Positions 22,520-37,633 of a stretch of DNA of 64,000 nt are shown here, piece by piece. Under the pieces are notes generated by a model that ran no database searches, was not told where the DNA came from, and worked only from the letters and a program-made list of their open reading frames with translations. The first letter of the stretch is position 1, and the number at the start of each line of letters is the position of its first letter. Made by a program: the position numbers and the translations under genes. Source of the DNA: Trichinella spiralis (Eukaryota; Nematoda; Enoplea; Trichinellida; Trichinellidae). The stretch is taken from positions 16,908,058-16,972,057 of the forward strand of contig CM012953.1 in NCBI GenBank assembly GCA_000181795.3, in the 5' to 3' direction.

Positions 22520-23527
22520 ACAACATTTGTTTATTTACTTCACTTGAAAAACAAACAAACAAACAAGCAAAACCAATCCAGTCATTCGCTAACAAAAAAT
22601 ATATATATATATATATACTTTCGTGAATGTGTTTTTATAATTGATTCAATAAAAAAAGAAATAACTCTTTCTCTTTTACGACGTTGCACATATTATATTG
22701 CCTATTGCAATTGCAAATTATTAATTCATCTCTTATAATAAGATCGATTAAACAAAAGAAAAAAGGGCTCAACTTCATTTCTCAACAATATTGTCACAAT
22801 TCAAATGTTACAAAGTGAACATATATAAATAATAATACACAAATACCGGTTGTTACTTCATCATTTGAGCTGTCATTGTATAGATTTTACATCCTTTCGT
22901 AGAAAATGGAAAAAATCACTGAAATTTTACGAGATAATTTATTTTTGAAATTAATTAATTTATAAAATAAACAAACACAATAAATAGATGAAAACTTTTT
23001 GCGTGTCCAAATTGAATTTATTCAAAAAAATTTTCCCCTTCACCGAAAATCCTCATCAAGCAAACAAACATACAAGCATCGAATTTTCTGAAGAAACAAT
23101 TTTCAAACACAGCTGCTGCTGATGATGATGCAAATTGAAATTATTATCATTTTCATTGCAAAGTGCTGAAAAATAATCCAACTGAACTGCATGAAACAAA
23201 ACTTAATATATATATATGTATATGATACTGATAAATGATGTATTTTCGACAATGCACTAAATGAATCAAGTTGAAAATCAATCAATTCAAAGAACACGGT
23301 CAACTTTCTTCTTTACTGTCGACAAATATGGCCACTAACTTCAGATGAGACGAATATTAAAAATTCGGCACATCTATCTATCAATGATCGATGTTGTATT
23401 CATTTTTCATTGTCGAATGATAAAGAGAATTTTCTCAATGACCAAAAGATAGGGAAAATATTATATTGTTGCTATGGTTATTGTCGCTTCTTTCTAATTT
23501 GCATTATTTATTATTATTATTATTGTT
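22520..23527. other. Convergent intergenic region, nothing found
   Basis: Lies between the 3' ends of the small secreted protein gene and NUDCD1. AT-rich, with a TA dinucleotide tract near 22600-22616. No gene seen. Confidence 0.5.
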
Positions 23528-25834
23528 TCACTTTGATGTATCATCGGCAAAATAAAATACATGCAATGTGTATTCAGTAAGCAAAAGCAGTGCCTTCGGA
23601 TGAGCCATGAAACCAATAATTTCACAATTCTCTTCCAACGTGATCAAATATTGTCGGCTAACTTTTTCCACCCTTTCAGAAGTTTTCCTATTCACCAGAG
23701 AAGTTTCCAATTTCTGAGGTCGAAAATACACATAAGCACGCTTGCAACTGTCAATCAACAAGCTGTACGAACAATCCGCAGAACAAGATTGATATTTGCA
23801 CATCGGCTTACCAGCTCTCACGTAACCAAATGCAGGAAACGACTCCAAATGTTTGAAACAATTCACATCTCTCGGATCGTTGTCAACTTGCCACAGTATT
23901 CCATCTATATCATAATTCAAACAAAACCGTGGCGGTTTGTCAAATTCTACTTTTGTACAAAATAAAAAACTCTGTCCATCAATGTCGGCCTGAAAATATA
24001 CGAATGAAAAAATATCCTTCCAAATTATCATAATTCTCATATAGGCACGCACATGACTAATGAGTGAATGATCATCGCCGTCTAGCCATACTAGAAAGCA
24101 AACCTCTTGGTCAGACGCGTTGTGATCCTCATATTCTTCGATACTGAACGTAGGCGTTTGGTCAACTTCCGACGAATCGGATTCAGTCTTATTCTTTTTG
24201 ATCGCATCCATCAATTCGGCACGCACTGCAGGTCGAATCATCTGCTCAAAAAATGGATGAATCACGCCCTTATTATCCCCTTTGACGATGTATTTCCATT
24301 CCAAACCTGAATTCAAACAACAAATTACAACATTATCCAAATATTTAAATCAAGTTTATTCTTTTTTAAATTTAATTCATTTACCCCTTCCGCATTCATC
24401 GATTACTTTGGACCTAATTTACTTATTCACTGATGAAAGTAAACGTTTACACAAAATGAAATACATTTTTAATCACAAGTACGCTTTGAAAAGTAATACA
24501 TAATATGACAAATTTTATCGATGACGACAAAAAACTACAACCCCAATTATCAGCTAATAATCATTTCATTCTGATGAAACTGAGCTGCCGATTAATTTGA
24601 AATTTAATCCTTTTTCATTGACAAGAAAAACGTCACCATTTTACCAATGATAATTAATAATCATCGAAAATTATATTTCAATTTAAAGAAAAAAATTCTT
24701 TTTTCAATCAACAACCTTACCTGGAGTCGACTTTTCCAGCTGCACAATAACTTCGCCATCAACCACAATGAAAGAACAATTTTCGACGTTCACGTCTGAG
24801 AACAGTTTTCCTCTGAGATAAATTGCCGAACTTGCAGCCGATTTGACCAAGATCCACGATTTCTCAATTATGACCAAAACGTCCGATTTGGAAGTCGGCG
24901 GCTGCAAGCCTATATCCAATCGGAATATTACACGCTCCGGGTTCTGACTCCAAATGTACCGGATGTGGCTTATCGGCCGAGGAATGCAATCAAAAGGCCT
25001 GTGTGGATTCACAGGTTTCGACGAATCGTGCTCAAATTGAAACGGACACGTACTGATCAAGCAAATCGCATCCCACTCTCTGCTTAAATAACAATAATCA
25101 ATTGTACCCCCTTCTCCCAACAGTTTTCGTGTTCTCGCAACTGTCCAATTTTCGTTTTCTTCCCTAAGTGTAACCCAGAGGATGCCCGGAAAATTCAACA
25201 TGGAATACGTGTTCGATGTTGCCTGTTTGGCGCACCCTTCGGGCGCCATTATCAAATAGCGAAGCAAACAATCAATGGTTCGCTTTCCTGAAGCATCCAA
25301 CTGAGTTTTACTGTCCACAATTATGAACGATCCTTCAATCAGATCGGCAAATTTGCTTGTGAATACCAAAGTCCATTCACGCTGCAGATAACGCGCATCT
25401 GTGTGATAAACAAGCAGACTGCCAATGCCGTCGGCAATTATTGCCATGTCCGGTGATGGAAATGAGACGGAAACGTTGAAACGCATGTCCGATAGTTTCA
25501 GTTCCAATTTGGCCACAGAAGCAAAAGTGAACTCAGTGAGTGCTGCTTCCAAAGATGACACACAGAAAATTGTACCATTGTTTGCGACAAGCACGAAAAC
25601 AGCATGCTCATAATCCCAGTGATCGTGATGCAAAGCATTGTGCTTGGCAAAAAGTTTAAGAGTTTCATAGCAGACCTGAGACGCACCAGGTAGCACGCTG
25701 AGTAATGGTACAGGAGTGGGAAAACTCTTCGAACGCAAATTTCCCGTAGAAAGTTTGTAACCTTCAAACCCAACATTAAATTTCGTTTGATCTAGACGTA
25801 ATTCGATAAATTTCACTTTTGTGCAGAAGGCCAT
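23528..25834 (-). CDS. nudcd1: NudC domain-containing protein 1 (NUDCD1/CML66)
   Basis: Three coding exons: 24721-25834, 24053-24306 and 23528-23989, giving 609 residues (human 583). Near the N-terminus VGFEGYKLS matches DPRFEGYKLS. A central CS/NudC domain (about residues 280-370) carries HIRYIWSQNPERVIFRLDI and LRGKLFSDVN. The C-terminal half has FCLNYDIDGILWQ and AFGYVRAGK, colinear with FCLRHDVDALLWQ and ALGYVQASK of the human protein. Known: NUDCD1 is an HSP90-associated co-chaperone that binds the splicing helicase DHX15. The ATG at 25834 is six bases after a TTTTACAG acceptor at 25841, so a 5' non-coding exon or trans-splicing is likely. The second intron (63 nt) is stop-free and in frame. 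Confidence 0.9.
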
Positions 25835-26568
25835 TTCAATCTGTAAAATAACACAATAAAAAACCGGCTGCAATAAAGCACAATAATCGAAATACAACAT
25901 TTTAAATATTTGTAAACGTTCGTTCAGCGGTTCATTATTAAGTTACACCTCATTTTTACAAAACTCCTTCAGACGTTTACTTCGATTAACATTTCTAAGT
26001 AAAAGAAACAACTAGAAATTTATTATTTTATAAAAGAAAAAACTACCTGTCAGTTTTCGCGTTGTTCGATATTGAGAACAGATACTTCTACAAAAATCCT
26101 TACTTATCAAAGATATGAAAAAGCAAGCTCAAATATTCATACTGTAGCTGCTTTTTCACATAAAGATTTGAGCACTTGCACGGACGTAGTAATTAGCTCA
26201 TGTCATAATTCTATATTTCGATTTATTAATTTCATGGACAAATTTTATCACAATCAGTAGACATTTTTATTAATTAATTATAACAAATATTTTAATATTT
26301 TTGGAATGCTACTTTTACGACACTTTTCATAAATTATTCACTTTTGTAAAACCTTTTACATGGTGCACAATTTTCAATATGGTATTTGCACAGTGCTTTC
26401 TAACTAGTTCAAAATGCTTGCTAAATTCTTTAAACTTCCCACAAAAAAAACAAAGCAACCACATAAAATTCAATCGCTGCATTTAAATATTCATTAGTAA
26501 CACTTGATCTCCAAATTAAATTTTATTCATAAATCTTTTTCAAAAAAACATTCTCCGTACTGACGCAA
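25835..26568. other. NUDCD1 upstream / RPL10 downstream region
   Basis: Both neighbours are on the minus strand, so this holds the NUDCD1 promoter and RPL10 3' UTR. No other coding sequence recognised. Confidence 0.4.
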
Positions 26569-27687
<1,119 letters not shown>

Positions 27688-28306
27688 TGCTATACTTGCA
27701 GTAGTATGCTTTACAACCAAGACCTACCGTCTACTACCATGTTGGCAAAAGACCTTCAAGTATATAATAAATAAACACTGTATGATAAAGTATAAAATTA
27801 TGTCTACATGATTTAAATAAAAATATTATAATTAATAATCTATAAATTACTATAATATAATATAAATGGACATAATAAAATATAATGAAGCTTTTAAGCT
27901 ATAAATAAACGTCTATCAAAATAATAAACAATTGTACTTGAAAATCTGAAGATATACAGTCATATACTGTAAACGCGTGGAATTTACATTAGTCTTTGCT
28001 TTTATTAAAAGCGATGTATTTAAATAGCTTTTTATTAGTTGATATTTTGTTCATTTAATTAACTTTATTTTCAAAGATTTTTTTGATAAAAAGAGTGAAT
28101 TGTTCATGCTGAATAAAAAACTTTGTTCATGGATAATTAAGAGTTTTTATTAAGCGGGTATAAGCTGAATAACATTTATATATTCATATGTGACAGCTTT
28201 TAAGTTCTTCTATAATAGATGTTCTTATTAAATATAGAAATACTGTAATTATATTTCTTTGTATTTGCATATTGAAGCACATCGTTAGCCGTTACGTATT
28301 TCGGGA
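27688..28306. promoter_or_regulatory. Shared divergent promoter region of RPL10 and RPL7
   Basis: About 620 bp separate two ribosomal protein start codons pointing away from each other. The region is AT-rich and contains no coding sequence. A bidirectional promoter would suit the balanced expression of the two subunit proteins; this is inference from layout, and no specific motif was identified. Confidence 0.45.
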
Positions 28307-29568
28307 ATGGCCGTTTCGAGGTAAAAATAAAAGTTTACGATTTTATATTATATTTTATATTCCACATTGTTTAGTGAAAAGAAAGTGCAATCGGTTCCAG
28401 AAACTGTTTTGAAAAGAAGAAAGCAAAAAGCTTTAGCTTATGTTGAAAAAGTCAAGAAAGCACGTCGTGAGCAAAAAGTAATATCTTTGATCTTTAAAAT
28501 AATAAATATTAAACTAACTAGTCATATATTTTAGAAATTGAAATTGAAACGTCGTCAAATATTCAAGCGTGCTGAAAAATACGTTCAAGAATACAATAAA
28601 ATAACTGCGGAAAAAGTTCGATTGCATCGTTTGGCACGCAAGAAAAATTGCTTCTATGTTCCTGACGAACCAAAACTGGCTTTTGTGATCCGAATAAAGG
28701 GGTAATATATATATATATTTTATTTATCGAATTTGATTATTTGAAAAATTTATTTTTTTTGAACTTTGAATTTTACTTTATTTTATATTAAGCTGTCACG
28801 ACTTATTTATGACAAATTAATGATATATTTTAAAATTAATGTATGCAATAATATTTTATAAACAATGTTTCAGTATCAATGGTGTTCATCCTCGTGTGAG
28901 GAAAATTTTGCAACTGTTTCGACTGAGACAAATAAACAATGGTGTTTTCATGAAAATAAACAAACCTATTTTGAATATGCTTCGCGTAGTGGAACCTTAT
29001 GTTGCGTGGGGGTATCCAAATTTAAAGTCAGTCAAAGAACTTATTTATAAACGTGGTTTTGCAAAAATTGATGGTCAGCGAAAAGCAATTACTGATAATT
29101 TGATGATTGAGAAGAAACTTGGTATGTGTGCTTGCTTTGAATTATGATGTATTATTTTATATTTCATTTTAGGCAAATACCACATTATCTGTATGGAAGA
29201 TTTGGTACACGAAATTTACACAGTGGGACCAAATTTTAAACGAGCTACTAACTTTTTATGGCCATTTAAGGTAATTTAAAAATTTATTGTAACATTTATC
29301 ATACGTTTTTTTTTGTTTTGGTCAGTTAACTTGTGCTTGAGTAGTACAAATTTTTTATGATAATTTTTTGAATATTGCTTTTTAAAAATTGAAAATTATG
29401 GAGTTTTAATTATTTCTTTGTTGTTTTGTGTATTGAGAAATGCTTGACATTTTTCAGCTGAACACTCCGAATGGCGGTTGGAAAAAGAAAGGTCGTCATT
29501 TTGTCGAAGGTGGTGATGCTGGCAATCGTGAAAATCATATTAATAAACTTATTCGTCGTATGGTGTGA
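28307..29568 (+). CDS. rpl7: Large ribosomal subunit protein uL30 (RPL7)
   Basis: Six exons: 28307-28320, 28375-28477, 28535-28701, 28874-29121, 29173-29270 and 29458-29568, total 246 residues (human 248). The basic N-terminal extension [15 protein letters not shown] is typical of eukaryotic RPL7. The uL30 core follows: [35 protein letters not shown] and [20 protein letters not shown]. The end is [17 protein letters not shown]...INKLIRRM. All joins keep frame. It acts as a 60S rRNA-binding protein. The exon-1 coding part is only 14 nt, a layout common in ribosomal protein genes. Confidence 0.97.
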
Positions 29569-32500
29569 TGTTCCTGAAATTGTCAGAGAACCATTTGGAG
29601 AAATTATGGAAAATAAAATGAAAACCATGCAAATGACATTTTTGATTAATGAAATTGTCAAGCATTAAAACAAAAGTGATTGAATTTGAATTTTAATTGT
29701 TTGAGTTTTTTTTAATATAACTGAACATTAATTGATTCAAAAAGTATTCATTGGTTTATATTAATTAATGCCCGTAACTTATTTGCATAATGAATAATAT
29801 TAAGAGATCGAAACGTTTAAATTAAAGAAATTGAAATTCGTGCGTGAATATAAAGTTTGCAAAGAATCACCAGTTTATCTATGATCAATGTTGGTATTTG
29901 TTTCTTTTTAAATTATTACAATTACTTAAATACAACGGTAACTTTGGTAATTTGATAAATCATTTGTAAACTAATGCAGCGTTAAGTTAATTTTTGAAAT
30001 GCTTGTTGGTCAAATAAAATTTTTAAAAATTAGTTTAGAACTTTTTTGCACGAATATGAAGGTTGTGTTTTCCACAAATGAACAGGATTACAGTATGCTT
30101 TTTCTTGCACTCTGTAAAAGATGCTTGATGATTTTGAATGTTATTTTCGAATACGCTCTGCTTTGATAAAAAGTACTCCACGTATAACAAGTTTAAAATA
30201 AAGTATGACATATTGCAAGGCAATTATCTGACGTTAAGATTTTGCATCATGCACCGTATTGATTGTTTATTTTTATTGCAGTGCGACGGTATCAATTGTA
30301 TTTAACTGCAGAGAAAATGAAAATTAATTATGGATAATTTTCGAAATTGAAGAAAAAAGTTATTTGTTTAAAGGAAGATAGATATACGAAATTATTTGAT
30401 TTTTTGTAAATAATTTTTGTTTAAACCAAAGGTTTATAAAATGATGTAGATGAAAAATTTTGTTTGTTTGTTTGTTGTTACGTTTGTGATTTACTTTGGT
30501 AAAACAAACAAAAATAAGTTTACCAATGATATGAGCAGTGTTAAGTGATTCTGTTTTAAAGAAGTGGTACAAAAATACAACAAGGAAAGACAGTTTGAAA
30601 AATAATGGAATTTTATTATTATTATTTTTTCAGAGAATATTTTCAGTGGAATTAATTGATGAAATTATTGAAAGTATCATTATCATCATCATTATTGAAA
30701 TTATTAAAGTCATTTCAGCGTTTAATTTGTCGAAGTAAGTTGTCGAACTTGTTTGCCTATTCATCAACCATTTCGTGTGTTTAAAATGAATTTTCATTTA
30801 TTATTAATTAATAATATATGTAAGGACGATATGCGCTGAGGTGGAAGGCAAAAAATTGCACGACTGTGATTTTTGCATATTATCCATGAACAATGGTCAA
30901 CGCAAAAGGCAAGAAGTGTTGTTATTCATTGATAGGTATCAATAATGAAATCAAGGTTCGTTTGGTTAGCAGTAAATCTTTCTGTTTTGGTTAACACGTT
31001 AGTGCTCAGCTTTTGATATGTTTTCAACTTCTAAATTGTCATGCTATGAATATAATTTCAAATAATAAAGAACTACATTTTATGTTTTTGTATAATTTGC
31101 ATTTTAATTGAAAAAAAATTGATTTAAAAGTACAACTTATACTGCACAGAATTTCACGAATTTTAAAAGTCATGTTCAGTAAAAAAGAATAGTTGCACAG
31201 AAGAAAAATGTATGTCATTATAAAAATATATAATTATCATCAGTATGCAAAATTATTGTGCAATTTATTTTTGGTTTGCATTATTCTGATGATACAATTG
31301 CATGGAGTATTGGAAAAGAAAAAGTTGAGCATAGAAGATTGTCTTGAATATCATGAATAATCAAGAAACACATTTTGTACGAACTTTATTCATAATGCAA
31401 ATTACTTTCAGAATAGAAAATAATAATTGTACATTTATAAATTTTGAATAAGTTTTCTTTTTTGTTTCGTAACGTTCAATGTCAATAAATTATTTTGAAA
31501 CTTGAAAAGTTACATCTACGCTATTTTTTCAAATACGTCAAATTTTCGTGCATAATTGAACAAATTATTCATGTTTTTCTTCGAATGTTCGAATTTTATT
31601 ATTAATGCATGATTTATTTGTGGAAATTTAAAATATATTGACTTTTTGTTTAATTATTATTACTGTTATGCGTTTTTTATTGGTTCAATGGATACATCAT
31701 CAACAATAATGAATGTTAATTTCATGTTCAATTTCAATGTTTCGTGAAATACTCATATTGTTAAGAAAAAAATGATAAATTTGATATTTCAAAGCATAAT
31801 TACTTACAATTGATCAGGTAGAACACTTACTCGATTATTCAAACAGGTTCTAAATAACGATCTCAAACGGCCATGGTTATGTATGTATGACCCGTTTAAT
31901 TTATTTTTCATTATTCTGTGGATTTTAAATTTTACTTATTTCAGAAGAATAAAAATTTAGAAAAATTATTTCAATAAAATTTATAATTGTGAAAATTAAC
32001 CCAATATTTAGCATTTCAGTGCAATTTGTGTTTCTGTGGCATAAGTATATACAGTCGTTATTTGTACACACTTTTCATTAAAATGTGTACAGCAATGATG
32101 TGGATTTTTCAAAATTTTTCTAGCAACTTTGTTTTTCAAAAACACTTTTTAAAACTGTTTCTCCGATGCATTTTCAATGAATTTTACACACCATATTGCT
32201 ATAATAATAACAAAATATTTTTTTGTGATATTGAAATTTTTCTTATGCCATTTTTCATGTCATCTAAATTTATTCACTCGAACGATTTTTCTTGATTATT
32301 TCGAAGAACAGAAAAACATAAAACACTACAGAAGTGAAAATTTTTAATAAACTCCATATTTATTGTGAAAAACTTTCCAGTCGAAATGTACCGTTTAATA
32401 ATTGAAATTATTGAAAATTTCCTTTTTTACAAATTCAACACTTGTATGCATGTGACATAGTTTACAATTTTACAAGGAATTTAATCAATTTTCGACAATT

Positions 32501-33673
32501 CATTATATTATATATTCACATAAATTAAATGTTATTGAAAAGTATTGAAAAACGCAACCAATAACGACAATGAAAAAGCAATTTGCAATTAGCATATTAT
32601 TTAAAAAGTTAAATATTAATGCAAATCGTTGTACTTTTAAATTTATACTTGCGCATATAAGAAGATCCTTATTAATTCAAATGAATTCAACATAGGCTTT
32701 TGATTTTATTTCCATTTGCAGCACATATTGTGCAGTAGAAAAACTAGCTACACGGAACGCAGTCTGTATTAAACAGCTAAAAAGTGAAAGCCACTTTTTT
32801 TTTAGAAAAGAATAATTATGAAATTGATCACTTGTTCCTTGTTTGACGTTTGAATTGTCAAACAATTTACAGCGTGAATTATTTTTATTATTAATTTTAT
32901 TTTACAATAAACATGTGCTATTATTGGTATAGATGAAAGTGATGCAGTTGCAAGCATCACAAGTGATGTGTGGTATTTTCTTTTTTTTCATTAATTTGTT
33001 TTCTATTGTTCAAATTGCCAATCAATTTCGCAATTAACAATCAGTATCCATTTCCTTTTCATCAGCTTTTCCTTGATTTGGTTTTCCTTTTGAACTGAAA
33101 TTAGTGGTTTAAAAAAATAATTAATTTTTTGTAAAAAAATGATTTATTTTATTCATTCATTCATCAAATGTGAATTTTTCCAAATTGGTCAGTCATGTCG
33201 TGTATTTGCTGAGCTTGTTGTCATACAATTCCAATATGCATATGTATGGTACACCTTTTTGTGCAGAAACAGGTTCAATATGCCAAAATGCACTGCCACA
33301 TCCGTAAATGATGCTTCAACTGGTTTCTTCAACCCAAATATTTAAGTAAATCAGAAGCAAACTGATAAAATAATTTTTCAATAATCGAAAGCTTTTCCAA
33401 CAACAAGAGCTAGAAAATAAGCTGCTGTTGCATGCAAATCAGTCGTCCGAATAAATAAGCTGAAACGCACCAACGAAATAAATGTTAACTCTTGATAATT
33501 CGAATCAAAAAAATTTTAAATTACACCAGACAAACATTGAATTAATAAGCGTTACAAAAAAGGTATATAATTTGTGTGTCTGTGTGTACAGTTGTTTTTC
33601 AATAATATATATTAATTTTTCAGTTGTTATTTAGAGATTAAAAAATTTTTTCATTTTTGCTTTTCTCTTTTGA
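29569..33673. other. Long AT-rich intergenic region, nothing found
   Basis: About 4.1 kb with only short random frames on both strands. It may hold a 5' non-coding exon of the nucleoside transporter, but I could not identify one. Confidence 0.5.
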
Positions 33674-36402
33674 AGGACGAAAAGAATAATGATCAACAGC
33701 GTATATCGTCGTCATTGTCTACGGAAGATTCTTTTGATGTAGGAAAAATGGAATCGAATAACCATAGTCCACTGAAATCCATTTCAACTAGATGCAACAA
33801 ATATTTTCCCCGCCTGGATGAAAAAAAGAAGCGCCTGTTTAAGATTATTTTCATAATTTTACTTTTGATACTTTATCATATTTATCTTGGTTTTGCCATT
33901 GCGAGAAGTTTCCAAAATGCGTTGGCCATTGTGGTGCTTACAATTCTAGCATGGCTGCTTGTACTTTATTACAAAGTTCTGCGTCCTTATTGTTTTCCAA
34001 AATTCATTGCTCAACATTGCTGTTCAACTTTAGCGTTACGCTGCAAACCGAAAAACAAAAAGTCACTGCAAATGTATGACCACAATTTATTAATTTTTTT
34101 TTGTTCATAACTTTCTGATATTTTAGAATTCTTTATGCTATCATTGCACTCGCTATTTTGGCAATTATCTTGGTCAGCGTTTGGGATAAATGGCAAAGGC
34201 TAAATTCTCTGGTTGGCTTTATAACAATTGTTGCATTGTTGTACATATTTTCAGAACATACTTCGAAGGTAACCTTTCTTTCTTTTTCTTTATATTCTTT
34301 TTTAAACATCCAAATTGAAATTTATATATGTGCTATTCAGGTAAATTGGAGACCAGTCTTCTGGGGTTTTGGAATTCAATTTATGATTGGTATAATTGCC
34401 ATAAAGTGGAAAAATGGAATGCAAGCATTCCAATGGATTTCAGATCAAGTGATTATATTTTTGGATTATTCTCAAGAAGGCGCTACATTTGTTTACGGCT
34501 TTCTTACTCGTCCACCTATGATTTGTGGAATGGATCCTGTGCTCATGTTTTCTGTATGTTACTCTGCATGTGTCGTAATTTCAAACGTTACGCATTTAAA
34601 TGTACGCATGTTTCAGGCATTGCAAGCCATCATGTTCTTTTCTGCCGTTGTCGCTATTTTATATCACCTTCGAGTCATGCAATTCGTTTTGGCAAAGCTC
34701 GCTTGGCTTATGCAAATCACTTTACGCACAACGTCAGCTGAATCACTGCACGCAGTTGCATCGATAATTCTTGGAATGTGCGAGACGGCAATCATGATAA
34801 CTCCCTATCTTCCAGTACAAACCAATTCGGAAATGTTCGCAATTCTTTGCTCTGGTTTTGGCACTTCTGCAGCTTCAATGTTCGCAGCTTATTCATCTTT
34901 TGGGGTAAATTTTTCATTCATCTTTATGTAAAACTTTCTCAGTTGAACAGAATATTTACATTAATAATGAATTATATAGTAATTAGGAGCATTTTTTGTC
35001 AAATTTAAATATATAAATGAAAATTTCACCAATTTTATTGCAGATTCTTTTAAATTTGCATCTTTTAACAAAATACAAAATAAATGCTACACAATTGTGT
35101 TTCTATTTCGAAATAAACTACTCAATCATAGATATTTATTCTAATACGTTTTATTGAAAATTTCATTTTCGAAATAGGAAAATTTAAATAGCACAAACAA
35201 ATTGAAGTTGCAAAATTATTAAATAATTTTTTATTATATTAGTATTTTATTATAAACAATTTTCCAAAATTCAGATTTGCCCTCAATATCTTCTGATTGT
35301 TAGTATTATGGCAGCTCCAGCATCTTTGGCGTGTTCAAAACTGTTTTATCCAGAAACGGAAAAATCGCAATCTACAAACATAAGCGAATTTGCAAATCAA
35401 AAAAGGTTACATTTTCGAGAAAAATAAAATTTATTGTTTTACTTCGTATATACAGTCATTTTAGAATTAGAATTTCAAGTTTTAAATTTGCTTTTGATTT
35501 CATTCATTTTTTGAGTTTTTTAGCCCATACAAAAATATTCTTGACGCGATTGGAAGCGGAGCTTCTGAAGCAATTATGGTTGTTTTGGAAAACGGTGCAT
35601 GTTTGGTGGTTTTCATATCGTTGCTAGCTTTTGTCAATGCTGTCATAAGTTGGCTCGGAGCTATGGTCGGCCTTGAGGGTCTTACATTGGAAGTGATGAT
35701 AAATGCAAACTGTTGTAGTTTACGCGTTGTAAAAGTTGTCTTTTGTAGATGATATTAAGCTACATTTTTTTTCCTATTGCATTTTTGATGGGAGTCAGCG
35801 ATGAGACAAATATGCAAGAACGAATCGCTGAAACTCTAATTGTATCTGAATTGATGGGAACGAACGTTGTGCTCAATGAATTTATTGCTTTTCAAAAACT
35901 TGGAGAATTTATCAAAGCTGGGAAGCTGTCGGTAATTATTTATTTTAATTCAAGTATTTTTATTTATGAATCTTCAATTTTTTTGTAAAATAAAAAAAAG
36001 AGGAAAAAGCATTTATTTTTCCAATAATAAAAATGCAACCGTGAATGGCATTCATTTTGTGAATTTCAAAAATTTCATTAGGCCCGAGCACAAATGATGG
36101 CCACGTTCGCATTGTGCAATTTTTCAAATCTTGGCTCCATCGGAATTCAACTTGGAACTTATGCAAGCGTCTGTTCTGAACAACGTGTGACAGTCTCACG
36201 GCTGGCATTAAAAGCCATGATTGCAGGCTGTGCAGTTGCTTTCACAAGCGCATGTTTGGCGGGTAGGAATTGCGTGTTCAATTTGAAAAGTTACAATCAT
36301 TCAAATATGACATTTTCAGGGATGCTTGTTGAAACACCGCAGTTTTGCAACGCACAATCTGTTGGATCGTTTTGTTTCAACTTAACTTCAGCTTTACAAT
36401 AA
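33674..36402 (+). CDS. Concentrative (Na+-coupled) nucleoside transporter, SLC28/CNT family
   Basis: Eight exons: 33674-34073, 34127-34268, 34341-34904, 35275-35405, 35524-35692, 35749-35931, 36082-36262 and 36320-36402. From the first ATG (33748) this gives 592 residues. Family landmarks in order: ITIVALLYIFSEHTSKVNWR; the core segment WGFGIQFMIGIIAIKW; FQWISDQVIIFLDYSQEGATF (family FQWLG.Q...FLNYT..G..F); TTSAESLHAVASIILGM then TAIMITPYL; GSGASEAIM; LLAFVNAVISWLG; SELMGTNVVLNEFIAFQ; and FALCNFSNLGSIGIQLG. These are the CNT re-entrant hairpins and substrate helices. It should import nucleosides at the plasma membrane with sodium. Exon 1 starts at a TTTTGAAG acceptor with no immediate ATG, so an upstream exon may add residues. 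The C-terminus is short, as in CNT proteins with small tails. Confidence 0.9.
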
Positions 36403-37633
36403 TGAAAGGATAATGTTGAAATTTTTGTTGTGAAAAAAATTATATTTTCCCCAAAATCGGTGAATTGGCGTGTTTCATTATAGAGAACAGCAATTGATTA
36501 AAGTTATAATCAGAATACTCATCAGAAGAGAAATGTGATCGACATTTTCAAAAACGCTGACTGACAATCTCATTCATTCAGTCCACAGCAGCCTAATTCA
36601 GCGAATTTCAATGGAATGGAAACATTTTGTTGCATTCACTTATCTGACTGATGTTTCCCATATCCTAAAAATAAAATCAACCGTTTCCAAACAGACAGAC
36701 AAATTCATTCCTCATTCATTCATCCATTACTGTTACTGAAACTGAATTTTCAATGAGAAACATTAAATATGCATCTGCTTCAGTAATCAATTCTTAATTT
36801 ACAACTTAATAATTCAATAATCATATCGCTTTTTTCTGCTAAATTTATTATCACTATATATGCGTACAAACTGAAATTGAACGCTAATGGTAAAATAATT
36901 TTGCATTTTCAAATGAACAAACTTTAAGAATAATCTGCATTACAAGTGTATACAACTTGCTATTAAAAGTTATTACAATTGTTTTCTAAATATTATTAAT
37001 AAATGCATTTTTTAAAATTAACAATATCACATTAATAAAGCTAATTTTTACAGGCTTTAAGTATGTTTTCCAAATAAAAAATTTGGTAAAATAAAGCAGT
37101 TGCAATTGATTACTAGATTGGAATACTTGATTACGCAATAAATGGCCGTTATTTACACATTACGTCACCTTAGATATTAGTTAGATATTTTGGCCAGTAA
37201 TGAATTGCCTGGTCGACGGATAATTTAAGCAAATACACAATATGTTGTTGAAAGATTTTAAGAGAAGCTTCCGATGCACACAATCGCAATGCAATGACCA
37301 AAAGAGTAGCCATAATTAAATATTTGCATTTAAATTTGACTTTTAAAGTTTATGTTTCAATGGCCAACAACTGCATAATTTTAAATCAGTAATCGTTATA
37401 GTGGCTGATTACTATTTCCGAAAATGTAAACAAACAATCTTGAAATTTATGCACTTCTGTCTACTATTTGATATGCGAATATCTAAGTATACATATATCT
37501 ATACATATATATACAGATATACATAAACAGATGCACATGCATGTATATATATATATATACATATACAGATATATATCTAGATACTTTGGTATTCGACTGT
37601 ATCGTTCGAAAGTAATTTTAACTACTGACAAAA
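36403..37633. other. Intergenic region, nothing found
   Basis: AT-rich. It includes TA/CATA-rich microsatellite sequence at about 37490-37580 shortly before the CAP gene start. No gene recognised. Confidence 0.5.

Noticed and set aside
29471-29668. Plus-strand open frame overlapping the last RPL7 exon and continuing past its stop
   Set aside because: It is out of frame with the conserved RPL7 C-terminus and has no independent support.
33674-33747. Using TTG at 33670 as the start of the nucleoside transporter
   Set aside because: Nuclear metazoan genes start at ATG as a rule; the first ATG in frame is 33748, unless an upstream exon supplies one.
37490-37580. TA/CATA-rich tract considered as a CRISPR-like or satellite array
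   Set aside because: Irregular dinucleotide and tetranucleotide repeats without spacers; an ordinary microsatellite.
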